Assembly: GCA_026770585.1 (NCBI GenBank)
Contig: MU647048.1
Location: forward strand, 47,487 to 59,444
Direction: 5' to 3'
DNA: 11,958 nucleotides
Source of the DNA: Baffinella frigidus
Lineage: Eukaryota; Cryptophyceae; Cryptomonadales; Baffinellaceae
The first letter of the stretch is position 1; each line of letters starts with the position of its first letter. The notes beneath the pieces were generated by a model that did no database searches, had not been told where the DNA came from, and was given only the letters and a program-made list of their open reading frames with translations. Of this stretch, positions 7,801 through 11,958 are shown piece by piece. Made by a program: the position numbers and the translations under genes.

Positions 7801-7873
7801 CCACCAGCATGCAAGGGTCCACCACCGGCGTGGCCGCGCTCGCCACGCTCGCCCCAGCCCCGCGAAACGCCAT
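2481..7873 (-). CDS. RING / SAP-like / TRAF-type zinc-finger protein, 9 exons (probable E3 ubiquitin ligase)
   Basis: My exon model (minus strand, 5' to 3') is 7737-7873, 7374-7668, 7077-7283, 6539-6683, 5595-5676, 3921-4011, 3552-3593, 2812-2887 and 2481-2563. All introns are GT-AG, phases agree at every junction, and the frame is open for 385 codons to TGA. The start ATG (7873) sits in CACGATGG. Seen: a C3HC4 RING at residues 33-74 (C33, C36, C47, H51, C54, C57, C71, C74) split by intron 1; PAKRAR at 113-118, a possible nuclear signal; a SAP-like segment (about 124-157) completed only when in-frame intron 2 is removed; TRAF-type fingers with Cys-x11/12-His-x3/4-Cys spacing at about 164-298; then Lys/Glu-rich helical, probably coiled-coil sequence (about 299-385). 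RING plus TRAF-type fingers usually means an E3 ligase with an oligomerising tail; substrate unknown. Exons 1-4 are strong. Exons 5-9 rest on spacing and phase, and could instead be relics of a second paralogue. Confidence 0.72.
2564..2811 (+). repeat. Interstitial telomeric array forming intron 8
   Basis: On the plus strand about 30 units of TTTAGGG, with TTTGGGG and TTAAGGG variants, fill nearly the whole intron. The gene reads the C-rich strand: donor C|GTAATCC at 2811, acceptor CCCTTAACCAG at 2564. The phase-1 splice joins ...SSLAT-R to TATVATLSTSVMRLSDQL. If unspliced, translation stops after three codons (R-N-P-stop). Array orientation is opposite to that of the terminal telomere. Confidence 0.88.
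2888..3551. other. Intron 7 content: telomere-like fragments and short repeats
   Basis: Between exons 7 and 8. On the plus strand, telomere-like bits lie at 2903-2940, 2986-3024 and 3505-3538. A fold-back fragment with CTTAAGTGG and GTCC-AAATT-GACC lies near 3203-3285, sharing CCCTACGGTAGGG with 10780-10810. At 3448-3540 there are two diverged 50-bp units starting TTTCATTG(C/T)TTCTGG. No other exon is supported. Confidence 0.6.
3594..3920. repeat. Intron 6 with (GGGA)n tract and R1 fragment
   Basis: Positions 3770-3917 are almost pure purine on the plus strand, mainly GGGA/GGGAGGGA repeats, and therefore a long pyrimidine tract in the minus-strand transcript. A similar tract is at 10567-10640, next to another exon donor. 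An R1 fragment (CCAACACGGCCACCATGTAT) lies at about 3667-3706. Long Gly-Arg-Glu or Ser-Pro-Pro frames across the tract are repeat artefacts. Confidence 0.8.
4012..4055 (-). other. Intron 5 3' end, shared CAATAAATT tail
   Basis: Read on the minus strand, GACGCTCGTTGTTGAGCAAT-AAATTATGAATCTCTCTAG precedes exon 6 (TGC AAG CGC TCG...). It resembles the tail of intron 3 (GCGCTGGTGGTTTGGCAATA-AATTACCAATCTCTCTGCAG). Homologous intron ends within one gene suggest exon-intron duplication. Confidence 0.65.
4349..4425 (+). repeat. Tandem repeat, about 16-bp unit
   Basis: Five units close to GAGGGTTCAAAGAACC, the last ones shortened or mutated. It lies inside intron 5. Confidence 0.75.
4587..4877 (-). 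repeat. Interstitial telomeric array in intron 5
   Basis: C-rich on plus, in the same orientation as the terminal array. It starts with CCCCTAA units identical to the chromosome end (about 4590-4640), then CCCTAAA, CCCTGAA and a long run of CCCTCAA, then CCCCAAA. It runs directly into the GTAAGG donor of an exon relic at 4878, so the donor's downstream bases are themselves telomere-like. Confidence 0.9.
4878..4931 (-). pseudogene. TRAF-finger exon relic A
   Basis: Encodes LCPEIVLACGCPGCTTR, then a CG|GTAAGG donor in the same phase as exon 5. It is a near copy of the exon 5 end (CPEIEIACGSPGCTTR). The upstream half of the finger is replaced by R2 repeat, so it lacks the TREEMIKH part. It could act as an alternative exon but is more likely a duplicated fragment. 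Confidence 0.65.
4943..5070 (-). repeat. Dispersed repeat R2, copy on minus strand
   Basis: Minus strand: CGATCCGAAAGCAAACACG, TTTTTCTGCAGATC, TACGGAAAGGCG, CCTATGTTGGGAGATATC, then CAAAGGACTTAAAGG. It matches 8124-8224 over its full length. Confidence 0.75.
5166..5224 (+). other. Inverted copy of the intron 3' tail
   Basis: GCTGGCGCTGGTTGTTTTGG, CAGTAAATTACCAACATCTC, TACCTTTTCAG on the plus strand. It matches the 3' ends of introns 3 and 5, which are on the minus strand. Here it faces the other way and is followed by GCAGCCCGGGGAG, a fragment of the finger exon seen from its other strand. This is evidence of an inverted duplication in intron 5. Confidence 0.6.
5251..5329 (+). repeat. Short tandem repeat (TAGTATGGGTT)
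   Basis: About seven imperfect units of 10-13 bp built on TAGTATGGGTT. It could be a drifted telomere-like tract. It lies inside intron 5. Confidence 0.65.
5332..5378 (-). pseudogene. TRAF-finger exon relic B (in-frame stop)
   Basis: Reads CLEIEIA-stop-SSPGCPTR. The TGA lies at 5357-5355, where exon 5 and relic A have a Cys codon (TGC). It ends in CG|GTGAAC. Upstream on the minus strand, TTCTTCCCAGCAGCACAGCC matches 4547-4580 and 5048-5070. Clearly a dead copy. Confidence 0.7.
5436..5585. mobile_element. 150-bp fold-back element in intron 5
   Basis: TTATCTCAGACAAGGGATTT at the left end and AAATCCCTTTTCTGAGATAA at the right end, extending to about 43-bp arms. A second nested inverted pair lies inside (CAAATTCGTCAACTTA / TAAGTTGACAAATTTG). 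It is flanked by AACC on both sides, a possible 4-bp target duplication inside telomere-like sequence. No coding capacity. Confidence 0.85.
5657..5764 (-). other. Telomere-like insertion with 23-bp exon duplication (intron 4/exon 5 border)
   Basis: GATCATCTCCTCGCGGGTGC+CTG (5657-5679) is repeated at 5742-5764 with two differences. Between the copies are 62 bp, mostly GGGTTTAGGGTTTACGG-like telomeric sequence. On the minus strand each copy encodes TREEMI. The inserted tract ends CCCCCCCAG right before the downstream copy, which creates the acceptor I use for exon 5. Confidence 0.8.
5742..5798 (-). pseudogene. Upstream half of exon 5 (relic D, or a skipped exon)
   Basis: After CCCCGCAG it encodes DLACSDPGCSWTGTREEMI, a C-x4-C finger start whose continuation KHTETC lies only beyond the 62-bp insertion. 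It would join exon 4 in phase 0 at the alternative donor GAG|GTGACA (6545). The insertion now separates the two halves, so this part is probably skipped. Exon 4's own C-E-V-T-G end supplies an equivalent cysteine and keeps Cys-x11-His spacing. Confidence 0.6.
6050..6172. repeat. Intron 4 direct repeat, left copy
   Basis: GAAATTGAAAGAGTCTGTCA, GAGCAACACATTAGAC and GTGGCGCGCTGGCCATCCTC recur at 6395-6539 in the same order and orientation. A local duplication within intron 4, with no exon in this copy. Confidence 0.75.
6268..6291. other. Perfect 24-bp palindrome in intron 4
   Basis: CAGCCAGGCGAA followed by its exact complement TTCGCCTGGCTG with no loop, between the two direct-repeat copies. 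Function unknown. Confidence 0.7.
6395..6538. repeat. Intron 4 direct repeat, right copy
   Basis: Partner of 6050-6172, ending at the exon 4 donor. It has an internal 21-bp tandem duplication (ACGCAAAGTCCGACGCACAC type, about 6450-6493) that the left copy lacks. Confidence 0.75.
6684..7076 (-). other. Intron 3 (393 nt) with repeat-derived 3' end
   Basis: GTGCTTCC...CTCTCTGCAG, phase 0. It joins CDFRQ to VPCRYSC, exactly the linker between two TRAF-type fingers. Near its 5' end it contains a telomere-like CCCTAAACCCC (plus 7040-7050). Its last 40 nt (CAATAAATTACC motif) recur at 4013-4055 and, inverted, at 5166-5224. Confidence 0.8.
7284..7373 (-). other. Intron 2, in-frame 90-nt intron inside the SAP-like motif
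   Basis: Starts GTACTTACTCC and ends GTGCGCGCAG, with a CT-rich interior and CATAAC as a possible branch site. It is 30 codons long without a stop, so a gene finder would read through it. Splicing joins HGLKIAP to GATRKEDFLALL, which restores a SAP-like helix-turn-helix spacing and supports the intron being real. Confidence 0.75.
7669..7736 (-). other. Intron 1, splits the RING finger (68 nt)
   Basis: Starts GTGCAACC and ends CGCGCGAGCAG. Its removal joins ...RQPTSG to CPEGHCFCKEC, giving the exact third cysteine and histidine of the RING. Reading through it breaks the finger and shifts the frame. The phase is 2 (GG|G). Confidence 0.9.
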
Positions 7874-8104
7874 CGTGGATTTGTGGAAAAAAAAACCGAG
7901 GCTCCAAACCTGTTGACCGAGCCGTTCTAGCCGATTTTTTTCTTTCCTCTGGGGTATCCGTGGCTGAAGCTCCTATGCTCCAACCATGGGATACCACGAG
8001 CCTCATAAAGGCTGACTTGTGGTTCGGTGTGTGGGCGAGCGCGGTCCTCTGGATCAACTCAAACACCCCAAAAGAACCAACCCTTGATCCCCTCTTCACG
8101 AGCC
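7874..8104 (-). promoter_or_regulatory. Upstream region of the RING/TRAF gene
   Basis: About 230 bp between the start codon and the R2 copy. It holds a run of nine T on the minus strand some 13 bp before the ATG and GC-rich patches. I see no TATA box or other recognisable promoter motif. The transcription start cannot be placed. Confidence 0.3.
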
Positions 8105-8224
8105 TCTGCACTGGAGAGCTCAACGCGATCTGAAAGCAAAAATGCTTTCTCTGCAGATCCTTTCTACGGAAGGGCGTGTCGTTGGCATATGTTGGGCGAA
8201 ATTAAAACCTAAAGGACCTAAAGG
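8105..8224 (+). repeat. Dispersed repeat R2, long copy
   Basis: CTGCACTGGAGAGCTCAACG, CGATCTGAAAGCAAAAATGC, TTTCTCTGCAGATCC, TACGGAAGGGCGTGTCGTTG, GCATATGTTGGGCGAAATTA, then two CCTAAAGGA units. Nearly identical to 8614-8731. It contains the hairpin GAAAGCA-AAAA-TGCTTTC. Confidence 0.85.
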
Positions 8225-8613
8225 GCCTCCCACCAGCCCTCACAGCGAGACCAAATGCCTTGATTTCGAGACGTGTGAACAGGCACATTTAGGGCTTTAA
8301 AATATTGTATCCCGGGGTGTCACGTCCAAAATATGTAAACAAACTAGTTTACTACACGCGACTGGGATCACGTGACCGGTCACGTCCTCCCCGTCGCGTG
8401 TAGTAAACTCGAGAAAAGAGTCGTGCGAAAAACAAATAGTCGTTTGGTCCTGGTCACGGATCAGGACACGGGTCCGACACCTGATCACGTCCGGGCCCTG
8501 GTACAGGACTTTTAAAATTAAACGTTTTTGTCAGCCGCCTGATTTCGGGGGGTCCGCCCCACGAATCCGAGATCTCAAAATCGAGGAATTGGTCTTGCCG
8601 TGAGGGTTAGTGG
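8225..8613. mobile_element. Intergenic region with fold-back hairpin 8347-8408
   Basis: GTTTACTACACGCGAC (8347-8362) is inverted at 8393-8408, with the palindrome GTGACCGGTCAC in the loop. A second small inverted pair, GATCAGG/CCTGATC, lies at about 8459-8486. The ACTACACG arm motif recurs at the arms of the 11221-11388 element and near 9943. No gene recognised. Confidence 0.6.
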
Positions 8614-8731
8614 TCTGCACTGGAGAGCTAAACGCGATCCGAAAGCAAAAATGCTTTCTCTGCAGTCCTTTCTACGGAAGGGCGTGTCGTTGGCATATGT
8701 TGGGAGAAATTAAAACCTAAAGGACCTAAAG
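8614..8731 (+). repeat. Dispersed repeat R2, long copy 2
   Basis: About 96% like 8105-8224, from CTGCACTGGAGAGCTAAACG to two CCTAAAGGA tail units. Such high identity between copies 0.5 kb apart means recent activity or recent local duplication. Confidence 0.85.
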
Positions 8732-8880
8732 GATAGAACGGCTCCTGTGGTCACACTCGATCCTGTGGTCACACTCGACGAATCCAGCGCACTATTCAAA
8801 AGTACAAAGGGCTCACGGGCTCAGAGGATACATCCCAACGCGCCTTGTTCGCAGATGGAAGAGGTACAGGTGTGTGAGAG

Positions 8881-8974
8881 AGACCTTGATTACTTCCAAC
8901 ACGGCCTGAAGCCATGTATCACCCCCACCGAAGGCGTGTCTGATCAGGACCTAGAGAGAGATCATGCGCACTCT
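8881..8974 (+). repeat. Dispersed repeat R1, copy at 8.9 kb
   Basis: TTGATTACTTCCAACACGGC, CACCCCCACCGAAGGCGTGT, CAGGACCTAGAGAGAGATCA and GCGCACTCT. It is the fullest R1 copy. F1 copy d sits at its 3' end. Confidence 0.7.
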
Positions 8975-9092
8975 ACAGGGGCACCTCGCTCATAAGAAAC
9001 TGCCCCCCCCCCAGGACCTCCTTAGGGCCCTAGGCATGGTCCTACTGTAGGGTCCTAGGGGGGGGGCGTTTCTTATGAGCGAGGTACCCCTG
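8975..9092 (-). mobile_element. Fold-back element F1, copy d, flanked by a 23-bp duplication
   Basis: ACAGGGGCACCTCGCTCATA at the left, TTTCTTATGAGCGAGGTACC at the right. Its centre is in the reverse orientation of copies a-c. Flanks TAGAGAGAGATCATGCGCAC+TCT (8952-8974) and 9093-9115 agree at 21 of 23 positions. Confidence 0.88.
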
Positions 9093-9110
9093 TAGAGAGA
9101 GATGATGGGC

Positions 9111-10014
9111 ACTCTCGAAGGTGTGGTGGCCGCACGCGAGGGCCGTGGTGAGAGAGACCTGGACTACTACCAACACGCCCCGACGCCACGTTCAAGCAAA
9201 AGGCTAACGCCTGCGAGGTACTCAGAGCCTACGGATTGCCTACGGTAGGAGCCCTCCTCCTACGACTTCTAAAGTCATTTTTGTTTTAAAAGTCGTAGGA
9301 GGAGGGGGGTTTTCTACCGTATGCTAAGGGGTCCGCTGGCGTTAGCTTGTGGCATTAATGTACGCTGGCGCTACGCTCATCGCCCGTCAGAGTCGCTTTA
9401 CTCCCAACAAACTTCATCGTGAGTAGGACTCTAGAAGGTGTGGTGACCGCGCGCGAGGGCCGTGGTGAGAGAGACCTTTACATGTATTACTTCCAACACG
9501 GCCTGACACCATGCATGCACCGCCACCGAGGGCGTGGCTGAGCAGGACCTACAAGGTGTGAGTGCACACTCTAGAAGGTGGTGGTGGCCGCACGCGCTGG
9601 CCGTGGTGAGAGAGACCTTCATTACTTCCAGCACAGCCGGACACCATGTGGTGCGGTCTCAACGCTACAAGAACCGAGGCTATGTCTGGGCAGGACCTAG
9701 AAGGTGTGAGTGCACACTCTAGAAGGTGTGGTGGCCGCACGCGAGGGCCGTAGTGAGGATGCCCAGCACCAAGAACGGCTGCGCCTTCGCCTGCACACAC
9801 CATCACCGTCAGAGAGAGTTTAGGACCTGCCCACTCGAAAATGCTGGAACCCCCGTTTACAAGTGGGGTTATAGAATGTGTACCAGGATTCAGGACACCA
9901 CCCCGGGATTCTCGGGGGGTCGTGACCAAACCGACGAAAATTACTACACATATGTGCAATGGTGGTGAGGATGCCCAGCACCAGGAACGGCTGCGCCGTC
10001 GCATGCAGTGAGAG
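9111..10014 (+). repeat. Interrupted tandem array, unit about 145 bp
   Basis: Units start ACTCT(A/C)GAAGGTGTGGTGGC with GGCCGTGGTGAGAGAGACCT and then R1-like sequence: A 9111-9427, B 9428-9567, C 9568-9715, D from 9716. Unit A contains a 144-bp fold-back (9203-9346). Near D, GATGCCCAGCACCAAGAACG at 9758 is repeated at 9970 (about 50-bp direct repeat 9749-9806 / 9962-10016) around 155 bp of unrelated sequence. No convincing protein frame. Confidence 0.75.
9203..9346. mobile_element. Fold-back element inside array unit A
   Basis: GCTAACGCCTGCG at the left end and CGCTGGCGTTAGC at the right. Inside, CCTCCTCCTACGACTT pairs with AAGTCGTAGGAGGAGG around an AT-rich loop, and CTACGGTAG pairs with CTACCGTA. 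A hairpin of about 140 bp without a frame. Confidence 0.8.
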
Positions 10015-10026
10015 GGTGAGAGGATT

Positions 10027-10111
10027 ACAGGGGTACCTCGCTCATAAGAAACTCCACCCCCCTAGGGTCCTACAGTAGGCCTCTGCGTAGGGCCCTATGG
10101 TGGCCCTAGGG
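10027..10111 (+). mobile_element. Fold-back element F1, copy e, right arm lost
   Basis: The left TIR and centre match copy b, but the right TIR is absent. GGTGAGAGGATT (10015-10026) and GGTGAGAGGGTT (10112-10123) flank it as a 12-bp direct repeat (11 of 12). Confidence 0.75.
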
Positions 10112-10134
10112 GGTGAGAGGGTTACCTTTCGTAA

Positions 10135-10258
10135 ACTACAGGGGTACCTCGCTCATAAGAAACGACCCACCCCTAGGACCACCTTAGGGCCCTAGGCATG
10201 GTCCTACTGTAAGGTCCTAGGGGGGGGGCGTTTCTTATGAGCGAGGTACCCCTGTAGT
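10135..10258 (-). mobile_element. Fold-back element F1, copy f (complete)
   Basis: ACTACAGGGGTACCTCGCTC ... GAGCGAGGTACCCCTGTAGT with a reversed centre like copy d (the two are nearly identical inside). It lies only about 25 bp from copy e. No obvious flanking duplication. Confidence 0.88.
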
Positions 10259-10312
10259 GTGCAGCGGCACGGAGACATGCTGCGACCCAGTGAGACACAC
10301 AAGAGAGGGGGA

Positions 10313-10480
10313 TACAGGGGTCACTCGCGAATAAAAACACGCACCGACCGAGGGTGTTACAAAGGTTACTCGCGAATAAGGACAGGCACCGTTCTAGGGG
10401 GGCTACAGGGGTCACGAATGAGGACACGCACCGTCCGTAGCGTGGACAGGGATTCCGAATGCGAATAACAACACGCACCA
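10313..10480 (+). repeat. Four tandem units resembling the F1 left end
   Basis: Each unit of about 42-47 bp has TACAGGGGTCACTCGCGAAT then AA(A/G)(A/G)ACACGCACCG, diverging by deletions. The first 10 bases match the F1 TIR, so the array may have grown from a TIR end. A 69-codon open frame over it (GYRGHSRIKTRT-like repeats) is probably non-coding. Confidence 0.65.
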
Positions 10481-10566
10481 ACCTAGGCTCCTGCGGACCA
10501 CCCTAGGGACGATACGCGGGCTTCAGCCCTCAGTCAAATTTCAGTGAAGGCATGGTCTCGGACCTG

Positions 10567-10638
10567 AGGGAGAGAGAGAGAGAGAGGGGGAGAGAGAGAG
10601 AAGGGAGGGAGGGAGGGAGGGAGGGAGGGAGAGAGGGG
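10567..10638. repeat. (GA)n/(GGGA)n purine tract
   Basis: Purine-only on plus, giving a pyrimidine tract on minus just 3' of the exon donor at 10644. The arrangement resembles intron 6 of the main gene. Confidence 0.8.
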
Positions 10639-10644
10639 TCGGAC

Positions 10645-10755
10645 CTGGTAGGCGACGTCGTTCTTGATAGGGTCGACGAGGAACGTGGTGAACTGCAGGT
10701 AGATCTGCTCGCAACCACGCCCCGTCAGGTTATCAGGCTCATCGCAAACGTCATA
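10645..10755 (-). CDS. Unidentified exon X, best-preserved copy (partial gene)
   Basis: The minus-strand frame reads CDEPDNLTGRGCEQIYLQF then TTFLVDPIKNDVAYQ and ends at CAG|GTCCGACC, a plausible donor followed by a pyrimidine tract. Its codons look normal, and the core EQIYLQF.TTFLVD is repeated in three degenerate copies to the right. I do not recognise the family. No start codon or neighbouring exon can be fixed, so this is either one exon of a gene or the least damaged relic. Confidence 0.45.
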
Positions 10756-10760
10756 TACGG

Positions 10761-10854
10761 ATCCCTTAAGTGACCAGTAGGCGCATACGCCCTACGGTAG
10801 GGCCCTAGGACCTGCCTAGGGCTTCCACGGGCGATTATTCGCCCGTTGGTCATT
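10761..10854. mobile_element. Fold-back fragment with TCCCTTAAGTGACCA arms
   Basis: TCCCTTAAGTGACCA at the left pairs with TGGTCATTCAAGGGA at the right, two mismatches. The interior GTAGGCGCATACGCCCTACGG is shared with 3256-3285 (inverted), and CGGGCGATTATTCGCCCG is a small hairpin. Confidence 0.7.
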
Positions 10855-10907
10855 CAAGGGACATCTCTGGAGAGAGCTACAGCATTACACAGGGTCCTAG
10901 GATACTC

Positions 10908-11116
10908 GAAATTCGTGTCGACCAGGAACGTCGTGAACTTAATTTCGGACCAAGACAGAATCTGTCCCGCTATCTTAGGCTCCCCACGCGGAAGGTAAGG
11001 GTGTACATGCTATTTTAGGCATCGAATGATGCTATCTTACGCCTTTATATCAGGACAGATTCTGGTATGGTCCGAGATGAAACTGCAGGTAGATCTGCTC
11101 GCCCATATCCCGGATT
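10908..11116 (-). pseudogene. Exon X copy 2, split by a fold-back insertion
   Basis: Minus strand: GAGCAGATCTACCTGCAGTT (EQIYLQF) at about 11101-11082, then a 135-bp palindromic insertion, then TTCACGACGTTCCTGGTCGA (FTTFLVD) at about 10938-10919. The two halves are exactly the two sides of the intact copy's core. A short duplication of about 6 bp (AGTTTCA / AAGTTCA) flanks the insertion. Confidence 0.7.
10943..11077. mobile_element. Fold-back element inserted in exon X copy 2
   Basis: TTTCGGACCAAGACAGAATC+TGTCC at the left, GGACAGATTCTGGTATGGTC+CGAGA at the right, 25-bp arms with a few mismatches. The interior has CTATCTTAGGC repeated in three variants. Confidence 0.8.
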
Positions 11117-11167
11117 AGGATTCACACCCTCTGGCCTCTGGGGGGAGCTACAGACAGTATGGTACAG

Positions 11168-11422
11168 GGAGTACTCGGAATTCGTGTCGACCAAGAAGGC
11201 GGTCAACTGCAGGTACATCTCATCCCGTCAGGTATTTGATTTAAATGGTTCGGAGTCCCCGGAATGCACGAAATTTACTACACGTGTGTTACGTCCAGCC
11301 CTTATTATTACTAGTTTGATCAAACGTGTAGTAAATTGCGTGCATTCGGGGGACTCCGAACCATTTAAATCAAACACCTGACGGGATGAGATCTGCACTC
11401 GCCCACGCCCCGTCATGTTCCG
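11168..11422 (-). pseudogene. Exon X copy 3, split by a second fold-back
   Basis: The left part 11168-11220 encodes (minus) MYLQLTAFLVDTNSEYS. The right part, 11389-11422, corresponds to the upstream side (CCCACGCCCCGTCATG on plus). Between them is a 168-bp palindrome. The 6-mers ACATCT (11215-11220) and AGATCT (11389-11394) flank the insertion, matching at 5 of 6 positions. Confidence 0.65.
11221..11388. mobile_element. 168-bp fold-back element with about 64-bp arms
   Basis: CATCCCGTCAGGTATTTGAT at the left and ATCAAACACCTGACGGGATG at the right. The arms run inward through TTTAAATGGTTCGGAGTCCC and AAATTTACTACACGTG. The strongest hairpin in the window. Both strands therefore show almost the same short open frame, which is not a gene. 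Confidence 0.9.
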
Positions 11423-11480
11423 TTATTCATACCTACAATGCAGAAACCTTGATTCATACCAACACGGCAGGTTCCTTGAT

Positions 11481-11649
11481 TTCATCCGGACGAGTATTCA
11501 TAATGAATACGATTTCGGGGATCTCCGATCCGATTCTCGTGCATCTTAAGGCTCTAAATGAAGTCTAGATATATATGACTGTCTTATTTCTACCGCTAAG
11601 ATACACCAAAATCGTATTCATTATGGACACCTGACCGGATTAGATTGAC
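11481..11649. mobile_element. Fold-back element flanked by a 23-bp duplication
   Basis: ATAATGAATACGATTTCGG near the left pairs with AAATCGTATTCATTAT near the right, with CATCCGGA and CCGGATTAG further out. Direct repeats ACCAACACGGCAGGTTCCTT+GAT (11458-11480) and 11650-11672 flank it (19 of 23). The interior is AT-rich. Confidence 0.7.
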
Positions 11650-11672
11650 ACGAACACGGCAGGCTTCTTCAT

Positions 11673-11745
11673 AAACACCAACACGACTAGGGATGTCGCG
11701 AACTGCAGGTAGATCTGCTCCCGCACGCACATCCCGTCAGGGGTA
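11673..11745 (-). pseudogene. Exon X copy 4 (degenerate)
   Basis: The minus strand reads EQIYLQFATSLVVLVFMKK and is preceded by TGACGGGATG, like the other copies. The FLVD part has drifted. It shares GCAGGTAGATCTGCTC exactly with copies 1 and 2. Confidence 0.6.
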
Positions 11746-11958
11746 CAGAGTCCCATTCCTATCTATTATGGTTCTGATAAAAACACGCGGGAAAAATCTG
11801 GAGAATCAACTTTAGACTAGTTCTCACTTGTGCCTGGCGGAGCCAGTACAAAAACCGTAAACGCCGTCATGTCAAGTGTAATGCGGAGCCGAGGAAAGTC
11901 AGGCTCCTAGCTCTGCCTCACCAACTTGGTGAGCCCCAATAGACTGAGAGAGAGCTAG
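11746..11958. other. Right edge, no recognised gene
   Basis: Contains a small palindrome, CTCACCAA-C-TTGGTGAG, at 11917-11933 and two GGCGGAGCC/GCGGAGCC motifs. I see no reliable frame or RNA gene. The window ends in GA-rich sequence. Confidence 0.5.

Noticed and set aside
8747-8995. 82-codon plus-strand frame
   Set aside because: Ends inside R1 and the F1 TIR; no domain or splice evidence.
8959-9115. F1 arrays as a possible CRISPR-like array
   Set aside because: Spacing is irregular, the repeats are inverted pairs, and the genome is eukaryotic.
9549-10004. 151-codon minus-strand frame over the tandem array
   Set aside because: The frame follows the 145-bp repeat units and crosses an unrelated insert; no recognisable domain.
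11067-11416. Matching open frames on both strands
   Set aside because: They mirror each other because the region is a 168-bp palindrome.

Overview
This window looks like a chromosome end of a eukaryotic microalga. Base 1 starts directly in a telomeric array (C-strand unit CCCCTAA, so a TTAGGGG G-strand running off the left edge). Inside it lie degenerate plant/alga-type TTTAGGG blocks, microsatellites and many palindromic (fold-back) elements. There is one credible protein-coding gene, rich in GT-AG introns. GC-rich codons, plant-type interstitial repeats and a RING/TRAF zinc-finger gene made of small exons suggest an alga, perhaps a cryptophyte; that assignment is a guess. Nothing bacterial is present, and I saw no rRNA, tRNA or CRISPR.

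Layout. 1-450: telomere, telomere-like repeats and microsatellites. 450-2480: mosaic of dispersed repeats and fold-back elements. The most recognisable family has TIRs reading ACAGGGGTACCTCGCTCATAAGAAA. 2481-7873, minus strand: a nine-exon gene that I assemble from exon homology, splice signals and codon phase. It encodes a 385-residue RING - SAP-like - TRAF-type zinc-finger - C-terminal helical protein, plausibly a ubiquitin E3 ligase. Its introns carry interstitial telomeric arrays, exon relics, a 150-bp fold-back element and purine-rich simple repeats. 7874-8600: upstream region with a SINE-like repeat and a hairpin. 8600-10500: dispersed repeats, an interrupted tandem array with a unit of about 145 bp, three more copies of the main fold-back family, and a small tandem array apparently grown from its end. 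10640-11958: at least four degenerate copies of one unidentified exon (minus strand), two of them split by different fold-back elements, then largely unassigned sequence.

The most interesting points concern how introns and mobile pieces arise at this chromosome end. Intron 8 is almost pure telomeric repeat. Intron 4 has gained a 62-bp telomere-like insertion flanked by a 23-bp duplication of coding sequence. Duplications of 21-23 bp also flank three fold-back elements. Short telomere-like motifs recur in introns 3, 4, 5, 7 and 8 of the same gene. No transcript evidence is available here, so the gene model is inference from sequence.
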